A DNA stretch of 7,548 nucleotides from Chloroflexota bacterium (GTDB lineage Bacteria; Chloroflexota; Anaerolineae; JACRMK01): assembly GCA_016200765.1 (NCBI GenBank), contig JACQEC010000180.1:1-7548 (forward strand), given 5' to 3'. Position 1 is the first letter of the stretch. Every line of letters starts with the position of its first letter. The translations under genes were made by a program, and so were the position numbers. A model generated the notes under the pieces. The model saw nothing but the letters and a program-made list of their open reading frames with translations, was not told the DNA's origin and made no database searches. This document shows, piece after piece, positions 1-5,298 of the stretch.

Positions 1-135
1 CCCGAAGCCGGGCAGTGGCTCACGGCGAACGTCTTTCGCCGCGGCGCGGAGGCCGACTGGAACGAGTCGTTGCGCCGCGCCACCGGCGAACCGCTGACCG
101 CCCAATATTTTGTGGACGAATTCGTGAGCCCATGA
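1..135 (+). CDS. C-terminal end of a probable zinc metallopeptidase (M2/M3/M32-like), 5' partial
   Basis: Reading frame 1 is open from the left edge to a TGA at 133-135 and gives 44 residues. They contain a WL..NVFRRG stretch, then DW, then ATGEPL.AQYFVDEF close to the end. From memory, this WL-x-x-x-(V/I)(F/H)-x-x-G ... ATGEPL-x-x-x-(Y/F)F pattern resembles the extreme C terminus of gluzincin peptidases such as M32 carboxypeptidase Taq and bacterial M2/M3-type enzymes. The HExxH active site would lie upstream, outside the window, so neither the exact family nor activity can be confirmed. The stop codon overlaps the ATG of the downstream transporter in an ATGA arrangement, implying cotranscription and translational coupling. 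A degenerate copy of this gene end occurs at about 1444-1512. The coding assignment is fairly sure; the family name is tentative. Confidence 0.55.
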   Translation, partial: PEAGQWLTANVFRRGAEADWNESLRRATGEPLTAQYFVDEFVSP

Positions 136-1445
136 CAACTTCAGCGCTTTCCTCAACCCGTCCACGCATGACGACCTTGCAACAGGCCATGCTAAGTTTC
201 TATTGGTTTGCGGTGGGCGTGCATTGGTCGGCGATTTTGATTGTGCTGGCCCCGACACAGGTCTTGCAGATGGTGGGCGACGCCCGCAAGGGCGAGACGC
301 TGGGCAATGTGGTGTTGTTCGGCGCGTTTATTTCGATGGTGGTCGCGCCCGTTTTCGGCGCGTGGAGCGACCGGGTCAAGACTCGTTGGGGGCGGCGCAG
401 GCCGTTCGTCGTCGTCGGCACCCTGCTCAATGTTGTCGCGCTATTGGGCCTCGCCTACATCCCGCGTGACAACGATCCCTCGACCCTGCCGCTGTATATC
501 GTCGTGTTTGCGGCGGTCAATCTCTTCAACAATCTGGCGACCGCGCCATTCTCCGCCCTCATCCCCGACGTTGTCCCGGAAGACCAGCGCGGCGCGGCAT
601 CGGGCTGGTTCGGGCTGATGAACGTGCTGGGCAATTTTGTGGGCGGGCTAACCGGCATTCTGCTCGGCGTGATTGGCGGCGTGGCGGGCGCGTACTGGCT
701 GATCATTGTGGTCATGCTGGTTGCCATGGTTGTGACGATGGTGAGCGTCCATGAGCCGCCGTCACCGGCGGTGCCGCCCTTCCGGTGGGGAGAGTTCTTG
801 CGGGGGCTATACCGGCCGCTAGTTGAGGCGCACAACTTCCGCTGGGTTTTCCTGACGCGCTTTTTGGTCACGCTGGGCATCTTCACGGTGCAAGAGTTTC
901 TGTTATTCTTTATGAAAGATGTGATCAAAGATTTCAGGTTCTTTGGGATAACGCTGGCCTCGGACCCGCAAGGGGCTGTGACCTTCTTCGTTGTGGCGTT
1001 ATTGTTCGGCGCGATTGCGGCCTCGCTGGTTTCCGGTATTCTCTCCGATCGGTATGGCCGGAAGCGCATGGTCTATCTGTCGGGCGCACTGCAGGGTCTG
1101 GTGGCCGCAGTCTTTATCTTCTACGGCAATTACACGTTGGCGTTGTTGATGGGGATTATTTTCGGGCTGGGCTATGGCGCGTACCAGTCGGTAGATTGGG
1201 CGTTGGCCAGTGATGTGTTGCCATCGGCGGATGACTACGCGAAAGATATGGGGGTATGGCATATTGCCTTTACGCTACCGCAGGTCATCGCGACGCCGAT
1301 AGCCGGTCGCCTGCTCGACGCCTTCCAGCCGATCGGTCAGCAGAACGGATTGCCGACTTTGGGCTACTCGGTCATCTTTGCGCTGGCGGTTGTGTACTTC
1401 ATGCTGGGCACCTATTTTGTGCATCGGATCAAAGGGGTGCGCTAG
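132..1445 (+). CDS. MFS transporter, 12 TM segments
   Basis: A 437-residue inner-membrane transporter of the major facilitator superfamily. The ATG at 132 is chosen because it overlaps the upstream TGA by 4 nt; Met13 (168) and Met20 (189) are alternatives, and no strong Shine-Dalgarno is visible before any of them. The frame also stays open upstream to position 15, but that part overlaps the peptidase tail. Hydrophobic segments form two six-helix halves. The MFS motif A loop follows TM2 as GAWSDRVKTRWGRRRP (residues 76-91), and its counterpart in the second half is GILSDRYGRKR (302-312). PDVVPEDQRGAASG (145-158) and DWALASDVLP (355-364) resemble conserved loops of GPH/SLC45-like sugar or drug carriers. 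The substrate cannot be read from sequence. The gene sits between an intact and a degenerate copy of the same peptidase gene end, so it may be a later arrival at this locus. Family assignment is confident; substrate is unknown. Confidence 0.9.
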   Translation: MTTSALSSTRPRMTTLQQAMLSFYWFAVGVHWSAILIVLAPTQVLQMVGDARKGETLGNVVLFGAFISMVVAPVFGAWSDRVKTRWGRRRPFVVVGTLLNVVALLGLAYIPRDNDPSTLPLYIVVFAAVNLFNNLATAPFSALIPDVVPEDQRGAASGWFGLMNVLGNFVGGLTGILLGVIGGVAGAYWLIIVVMLVAMVVTMVSVHEPPSPAVPPFRWGEFLRGLYRPLVEAHNFRWVFLTRFLVTLGIFTVQEFLLFFMKDVIKDFRFFGITLASDPQGAVTFFVVALLFGAIAASLVSGILSDRYGRKRMVYLSGALQGLVAAVFIFYGNYTLALLMGIIFGLGYGAYQSVDWALASDVLPSADDYAKDMGVWHIAFTLPQVIATPIAGRLLDAFQPIGQQNGLPTLGYSVIFALAVVYFMLGTYFVHRIKGVR

Positions 1446-1512
1446 AGGTGGAGGAGATTGGCTATTGCCCGCGCCACCTCTGGCCGCGACATATTTTGTG
1501 AACGAATTTTAA
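1444..1512 (+). pseudogene. Degenerate copy of the upstream peptidase 3' end
   Basis: The spacer after the MFS stop reads, in one frame, RGGGDW and then LLPAPPLAATYFVNEF, ending at TAA 1510-1512. The intact peptidase tail at about 43-126 reads RGAEADW, then NESLRRATGEPLTAQ, then YFVDEF. DW, L, A, PL, A and YFV-x-EF line up once 15 nt between DW and YFV are gapped. At DNA level, 105-122 and 1491-1508 share 17 of 18 bases (atattttgtgRacgaatt), and cgcgccacc occurs upstream in both (76-84 and 1470-1478). No start codon or independent gene is apparent. The simplest reading is a decayed remnant of a second peptidase gene end. Chance similarity is less likely but cannot be excluded by eye. Confidence 0.55.
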
Positions 1513-1514
1513 CT

Positions 1515-1521
1515 AGAGGAG
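1515..1521 (+). promoter_or_regulatory. Ribosome binding site of the rraA-like gene
   Basis: AGAGGAG lies 5 nt before the ATG at 1527 and is the strongest Shine-Dalgarno sequence in the window. It decides the start: the frame is open further upstream to an ATG at 1458, but that extension runs through the peptidase remnant and has no such site. Confidence 0.8.
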
Positions 1522-1526
1522 TGTTC

Positions 1527-2213
1527 ATGCCCAACCTGCTGACCGCCGCACAGATCGCCGAACTTCAGAAGTTCGCCACGCCGAGCATCTCGAACGGCAT
1601 CGAGACCTTCAACATCCGCCCGCGCAATCAGGGCTTCATGTCGCCGGAGATTCGGTGTATGTTCCCGGAGATGCCGCCGATGGTCGGCTATGCCTTCACC
1701 GTCAAAATCCGCGCCGCCTATCAGGCCGAACAACCGCGCAACATGGGCGAATACCGCCGCGCGGTGCTGGCCGCGCCCGGCCCCAAGATCATCGTCGTTC
1801 AGGACCTGGATGATCCGGTCATCGGCTCGCTGTGGGGCGAGGTCAACGGCAACGTGCATAAGGCGCTGGGCGCGGTTGGCACGGTCACGAACGGCGGCGT
1901 GCGCGACCTGAACGAGGCGCGCGCGCTCGGCTTTCACTTCTTCGCCAAAGAGGTGCTGGTCTCGCACGCCTACGTGCATGTGGAAGACTGGGGCGCGCCC
2001 GTCGAGGTCGGCGGGCTGACCATCAAGCCGGGCGACCTCCTGCATGGCGACCTGCACGGCGTGATTCACATGCCAGACGAAATCGCCCACGACATCGCGG
2101 CTGCCACCGCCGAGGTCGAGCGCAAGGAGCGCATTGTGATCAACGCCTGCCAGTCGCCCGACTTCTCCATCGAAAAACTGGAAGCGGCGTTCAAGGAAAT
2201 GAGAGGCTACTGA
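1527..2213 (+). CDS. RraA / 4-hydroxy-4-methyl-2-oxoglutarate aldolase family protein
   Basis: A 228-residue cytoplasmic protein of the RraA-like fold. The family signature is clear: LWGEVNGNVHKALGAVGTVT (102-121) followed by NGGVRD (122-127), where Arg126 and Asp127 match the conserved RD pair that binds substrate and metal in HMG aldolases. A conserved C-terminal turn follows at PGDLLHGDLHGVIHMP (168-183). Characterised members are Mg-dependent class II aldolases cleaving 4-hydroxy-4-methyl-2-oxoglutarate and decarboxylating oxaloacetate; E. coli RraA instead inhibits RNase E. At 228 residues this protein is longer than E. coli RraA (about 160) and nearer the aldolase/DlpA-like branch, so an aldolase, decarboxylase or related enzyme is more likely than an RNase regulator. 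The substrate is unknown. The start is set by the AGAGGAG site. A 33-nt gap separates it from coaX, suggesting cotranscription. Confidence 0.85.
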   Translation: MPNLLTAAQIAELQKFATPSISNGIETFNIRPRNQGFMSPEIRCMFPEMPPMVGYAFTVKIRAAYQAEQPRNMGEYRRAVLAAPGPKIIVVQDLDDPVIGSLWGEVNGNVHKALGAVGTVTNGGVRDLNEARALGFHFFAKEVLVSHAYVHVEDWGAPVEVGGLTIKPGDLLHGDLHGVIHMPDEIAHDIAAATAEVERKERIVINACQSPDFSIEKLEAAFKEMRGY

Positions 2214-2236
2214 TTTTGCGTTCTGATCTTCCGTTC

Positions 2237-2240
2237 AGGA
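2237..2240 (+). promoter_or_regulatory. Ribosome binding site of coaX
   Basis: AGGA lies 6 nt before the ATG at 2247. It is short but well placed, and it supports the start that gives the expected CoaX N terminus (MLLAVDIGNS). Confidence 0.6.
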
Positions 2241-2246
2241 TCGTCC

Positions 2247-3011
2247 ATGCTTCTCGCCGTTGATATTGGCAACTCGAACATCGTGCTGGGCCTGTACGAT
2301 AACGACCGGCTGATGGACTCGTGGCGCGCGGCGACCGACTCGCGGCGCACCGCCGACGAGTACGCTGTGATGACCTACGACTTCCTTGCGCGGCGCGGCT
2401 ACCGCACGGAGCAGGTGAACGACTGCATCATCTCCTCGGTCGTGCCCGCGCTGACGCCGGTCTTTCGCGAACTGTCCCAACGCTATTGGGAGCGCGAGCC
2501 GCTGGTGGTCAGCATGGACATCACGCTCGGCCTGCGCGTGCTGACGGACAACCCCGGCGAGGTGGGCGCCGACCGCATCGTGAACGCGGTGGCGGCCAAG
2601 CAACGCTATGGCACACCGGCCATCGTGATTGACTTCGGCACGGCCACCACCTTCGACGTGATTTCCCGCGACGGCGACTATATCGGCGGGGCGATTGCGC
2701 CGGGCGTCGGCATCTCTGCGGAGGCGCTGGCCGCGCGCACCGCGCGCCTGCACCGTATCGAGTTGACCTTCCCGCCGCGCGCCATCGGCACCAACACCGA
2801 CGCCTCGATGCGCTCCGGCATCCTGTTCGGCTACGTCGGCATGGTCGAAGGCTTGACCCAGCGCATCCAGCGCGAACTGGGCGGCGGCGCGCGCGTGATC
2901 GGCACCGGCGGCCTGGCGCGCATCGTCTCGGCACAGACGAAGGTGATTGAGGTGGTTGACCAGAACCTGACCCTGGACGGCCTGCGGATTCTGTGGGAGC
3001 GCAACCGATGA
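2247..3011 (+). CDS. coaX: Type III pantothenate kinase
   Basis: A 254-residue cytoplasmic kinase that phosphorylates pantothenate to 4'-phosphopantothenate with ATP, the first committed step of CoA synthesis. All expected ASKHA-fold motifs are present in order: the N-terminal phosphate-binding DIGNSN (6-11), GADR (107-110) with the likely catalytic base Asp109, DFGTATT (129-135) with the Asp associated with monovalent cation binding in this family, GGAIAPG (147-153), and the C-terminal TGGLA (220-224). Length matches the family (about 250-260). Type III enzymes lack CoA feedback inhibition and have a high ATP Km, as known from studied members. The stop overlaps the coaBC start by 4 nt (ATGA, 3008-3011), so the two are probably translationally coupled and CoaX product passes directly to CoaB. 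Nothing appears broken or missing. Confidence 0.96.
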   Translation: MLLAVDIGNSNIVLGLYDNDRLMDSWRAATDSRRTADEYAVMTYDFLARRGYRTEQVNDCIISSVVPALTPVFRELSQRYWEREPLVVSMDITLGLRVLTDNPGEVGADRIVNAVAAKQRYGTPAIVIDFGTATTFDVISRDGDYIGGAIAPGVGISAEALAARTARLHRIELTFPPRAIGTNTDASMRSGILFGYVGMVEGLTQRIQRELGGGARVIGTGGLARIVSAQTKVIEVVDQNLTLDGLRILWERNR

Positions 3012-4231
3012 ATAACTTGCAGGGCAAGCATATTGTCCTCGGCGTGACCGGCAGTATCGCCGCGTACAAAGCTGTTGACCTTGCCAGCAAACTCACGCAG
3101 GCAGGCGCGGTGGTGGATGTCATCATGTCGCACGGCGCCACCGAGATGGTCACGCCGCTGTCGTTTCAGGTGATTACCCACCGCCCCGTGATCACGCAGG
3201 TCTTTTCCCCGCTGGCCGAAACCGAAATCGGGCATGTGACGCTGGCAAAGCAGGCTGACGTGTTCGTCATCGCGCCGGCCACGGCGCACGTCATTGCGCG
3301 GCTGGCTTTGGGGCTGGCCGACGACATGATTACGACCACCGCGCTCGCCACGCCCGCGCCCATGCTGATCGCGCCTGCGATGGAAAGCCACATGTTCGAG
3401 CACCCGGCCACACAACAGCACCTTGCCACCTTGCGCGCGCGCGGCGCGGCGGTGATGCAACCGGGAACAGGGCATCTGGCGTCGGGCGCGCAGGGGGTTG
3501 GCCGCCTGCCCGATCCCGCCGCCATCGTCGAGGCCATCCGGCAACTGCTGGGGCGCGGCGGCGACCTGCACGGGCGCCGCGTGGTCATCACGGCGGGCGG
3601 CACGCAGGAGGCGCTCGACCCGGTGCGCTACCTGACGAACCACTCCAGCGGCAAGATGGGCTTCCGGCTGGCCGAGGCCGCGCGCGACCGCGGCGCGGAG
3701 GCCGTCATCATTACCGCGCCCTCGGCTCAGCCCACCCCCTACGGCGTGCGGCGGGTGGATGTGGTCACGGGCTTGCAGATGCTTGACGCGGTCATGGCCG
3801 AGATCATAGAGGCCGACGCGCTGGTGATGGCGGCGGCGGTGGCGGATTACCGGCCAGCGCAGGCCTCCACGCAGAAGATCAAGAAAAGCGCGGAGGCCAT
3901 GACGCTTGAACTGACGCGCAACCCGGACATTCTCAAAGAAGTGGCCGCCGCGCGCGCGCAGAGTGCGCTATTGCAGAACCTCGTGGTGGTCGGATTCGCG
4001 GCAGAAACGGAGAATTTGCTGGAGAACGGGCAGAAGAAGTTGATCGAGAAAAACCTCGATCTGGTGGTGGCCAACCCCGTGCCGGAATCGTTCGCCGGCG
4101 ATGAGAGTCAGGCGACGTTCATCTACCGCGACCAGCCGCTGAAGCCGTTCGCCTTACAGCCCAAATCGCAGGTCGCCGATCGGGTATGGGATGTGGTGGC
4201 GGCGCGGTTGAGAGCATCAATCCAACGCTGA
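3008..4231 (+). CDS. coaBC: Bifunctional phosphopantothenoylcysteine decarboxylase / phosphopantothenate-cysteine ligase
   Basis: A 407-residue flavoenzyme (Dfp). CoaB joins cysteine to 4'-phosphopantothenate and CoaC decarboxylates the product to 4'-phosphopantetheine. The start at 3008 overlaps the coaX stop; an upstream ATG at 2993 would run further into coaX. The N-terminal CoaC half (about 1-180) has the FMN-binding GVTGSIAAYK (12-21), the active-site His76 in GHVTLA, and PATAHVIARLALGLADDM (90-107). The CoaB half (about 188-400) has ITAGGTQEALDPVRYLTNHSSGKMG (194-218), AAAVADYRP (275-283), KIKK (290-293) and VGFAAET (328-334). The CoaC motifs are diverged from E. coli: PASANT becomes PATAHV, PAMN becomes PAME (Glu126), and the ACG motif carrying Cys158 becomes ASG (Ser159). 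Some lineages, such as actinobacteria, also lack this Cys, so activity is probably retained. The function call is secure because of CoaB conservation and the coaX coupling. Confidence 0.96.
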   Translation: MNNLQGKHIVLGVTGSIAAYKAVDLASKLTQAGAVVDVIMSHGATEMVTPLSFQVITHRPVITQVFSPLAETEIGHVTLAKQADVFVIAPATAHVIARLALGLADDMITTTALATPAPMLIAPAMESHMFEHPATQQHLATLRARGAAVMQPGTGHLASGAQGVGRLPDPAAIVEAIRQLLGRGGDLHGRRVVITAGGTQEALDPVRYLTNHSSGKMGFRLAEAARDRGAEAVIITAPSAQPTPYGVRRVDVVTGLQMLDAVMAEIIEADALVMAAAVADYRPAQASTQKIKKSAEAMTLELTRNPDILKEVAAARAQSALLQNLVVVGFAAETENLLENGQKKLIEKNLDLVVANPVPESFAGDESQATFIYRDQPLKPFALQPKSQVADRVWDVVAARLRASIQR

Positions 4232-4242
4232 TCCTGACCTTC

Positions 4243-5217
4243 GTGCTCAAACCTTTTTCCTCTCCCGTTCTGCCCCTTATCCTGTGGAGCCTGGTCGCTG
4301 CCGCCCTGCTGGGAATTCCGTTAGGTTTGCCCGCTCACGCGCAGGGTTCGGGGAGCAACCCTCTGCTTCCCACACCGCCGCCCACGCATACGCTCGTGGA
4401 TACCCGCACCCCGACGGCCACGCCGACCGAAACGAGTACGCCGGGCTCGACCGGCACACGCACGCAGACACCGACGATTACGCCCACCGACCTGCCAACC
4501 GAAACGAGCACCCCCACACCGGTCAGGGTTCCGTTCATCACGACGACACCGGCGGCCACTTTGACGCCCACCTCAACCTCAACGCCGACTGCGACCGGCA
4601 GCCCGCCCACCGGCACCCCAACCGCCACCAGCAGCCCGGTCTCCACGGCAACGCCCTTTGCCGTCACGGTCGTGCTGGACGAGATCGTGCCAAACCCTAA
4701 AGATATGGACTGGAATCACGATGGCCTGAAAAATGGGGATGACCAGTGGATTAAGCTGTACAACGGCGGGGAGCGAGCCGTAGACTTGCGCGAGTGGTCT
4801 GTGCAGATCGTCACCGGCAGTCATACGACCGTGTTCACCATCACCGCGGTGACCATCGCTCCGCAGGGGTTTCTGACGCTGTTCAGGAGCCAGACCGGGC
4901 TAGACCTGCGCGGCGGGGAAGAGGTGCGTCTGATTTATCCCGACGGCACCGCCGCAGATGCCGTCGCCTACACCGCCATCGCGCCCGACCGGTCGTACGC
5001 GCGCTCGGTGGATGGTGGCGGCGTGTGGACGACGGTGTGTCTGCCCGCGCCCGACGCGCCCAATTGCCAGGCGTTGGCGCCGCCGCCCTCGCCGGAGCCA
5101 CGCTTGCCCAACCTCTTGGGCCTTGCCCTGCTGGCGGGTGGAGTCGTGACGGCGTGCGTGGGCGGCGTGTTGGCCTGGTTTTACCTCATCGCCCCCAGGC
5201 GCAGAAAACAGCCGTAG
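4243..5217 (+). CDS. Secreted, membrane-anchored lamin-tail-domain protein
   Basis: A 324-residue surface protein if started at GTG 4243, 11 nt after the coaBC stop. The frame is also open from ATG 4186, which lies inside coaBC. GTG 4243 is preferred because it gives a textbook signal peptide: a Lys at position 3, hydrophobic PLILWSLVAAALLGIPLG, and cleavage after PAHA (about residue 33). No clear Shine-Dalgarno is seen, so coupling to coaBC is possible. Then come a Thr/Pro-rich linker (about 44-138), a lamin-tail (LTD) beta domain (about 141-275) starting VVLDEIVPNP and containing WIKLYNGGE, LREWSVQI and APQGFLTLFR, two Cys (266 and 275), and a C-terminal TM helix (about 289-316) ending RRRKQP. 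DMDWNHDGLKNGDD (154-167) looks like a calcium-binding insertion. LTDs in bacterial surface proteins are presumed structural or binding modules; the ligand is unknown. The protein would be anchored by its C terminus with the LTD outside. Confidence 0.85.
   Translation: MLKPFSSPVLPLILWSLVAAALLGIPLGLPAHAQGSGSNPLLPTPPPTHTLVDTRTPTATPTETSTPGSTGTRTQTPTITPTDLPTETSTPTPVRVPFITTTPAATLTPTSTSTPTATGSPPTGTPTATSSPVSTATPFAVTVVLDEIVPNPKDMDWNHDGLKNGDDQWIKLYNGGERAVDLREWSVQIVTGSHTTVFTITAVTIAPQGFLTLFRSQTGLDLRGGEEVRLIYPDGTAADAVAYTAIAPDRSYARSVDGGGVWTTVCLPAPDAPNCQALAPPPSPEPRLPNLLGLALLAGGVVTACVGGVLAWFYLIAPRRRKQP
4372..4656 (+). repeat. Low-complexity Thr/Pro-rich coding repeat
   Basis: Within the lamin-tail gene, about 95 codons encode an irregular TPT/TPTAT/TSTP pattern written as variants of acnccgac. 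It is a flexible, probably extended and possibly O-glycosylated stalk between the signal peptide and the folded domain. The units are degenerate rather than exact. The opposite strand shows an apparent Val/Gly repeat protein (4335-4667) that is only the complement of this bias. Confidence 0.8.
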
Positions 5218-5223
5218 CCTCAA

Positions 5224-5253
5224 AGAGACAGCCCCCTTGCGGGGGCTGTCTCT
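5224..5253 (+). terminator. Strong hairpin after the lamin-tail gene, likely terminator
   Basis: A perfect 13-bp stem (5224-5236 agagacagccccc with 5241-5253 gggggctgtctct) and a ttgc loop begin 6 nt after the stop at 5217. The plus strand is followed by gggttgttc, which is only weakly T-rich. The minus strand exits as tttg, also short. It therefore resembles an intrinsic terminator with a poor T tract and may serve both convergent transcripts. Confidence 0.65.
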
Positions 5254-5272
5254 GGGTTGTTCAAGGCGCCGC

Positions 5273-5298
5273 TAGGGGCGCACGGCCGTGCGCCCCTA
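5273..5298. repeat. Perfect 26-nt palindrome, REP-like
   Basis: Positions 5273-5298 equal their own reverse complement, with 11-nt arms (taggggcgcac / gtgcgccccta) around a ggcc centre. Flanking cgccgc (5267-5272) and gcggcg (5304-5309) could extend the stem across a 5-nt bulge. GC-rich palindromes of this general taggggcg...cgccccta form are familiar to me as dispersed intergenic repeats in some bacterial genomes; copy number here cannot be judged. The right edge supplies the TAG stop of the minus-strand gene. It may also act as a terminator or mRNA 3'-end stabiliser. Confidence 0.75.

Noticed and set aside
455..1069. 204-residue minus-strand open frame opposite the MFS gene
   Set aside because: A Thr/Ser/Pro-rich shadow of a membrane protein coding strand with no family resemblance.
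105..1508. The 17/18-base direct repeat as attachment sites of a mobile element around the MFS gene
   Set aside because: No integrase, transposase or terminal inverted repeats lie between the copies, and similarity extends beyond the core as a decayed coding tail, so a duplication remnant is preferred over att sites.
1459..1512. Possible sigma-70-type promoter before the rraA-like gene (ttgccc ... tatttt)
   Set aside because: Spacing is about 21 nt and matches are poor; the AT-rich block is better explained by its match to the peptidase coding end at 105-122.
1458..1526. Upstream ATG extension of the rraA-like protein
   Set aside because: The 23 extra residues run through the peptidase remnant; the AGAGGAG site points to ATG 1527.
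1509..2090. Long minus-strand open frame opposite the rraA-like gene
   Set aside because: A high-GC antisense shadow; the plus-strand protein has clear family motifs and a strong ribosome binding site.
2831..3643. 270-residue minus-strand open frame opposite the coaX/coaBC junction
   Set aside because: It spans two well-supported genes, is rich in Arg/His/Gly as GC-rich antisense frames are, and shows no domain.
4335..4667. Minus-strand open frame giving a Val/Gly repeat protein of 110 residues
   Set aside because: It is the exact complement of the Thr/Pro-rich linker and has no ribosome binding site or recognisable domain.
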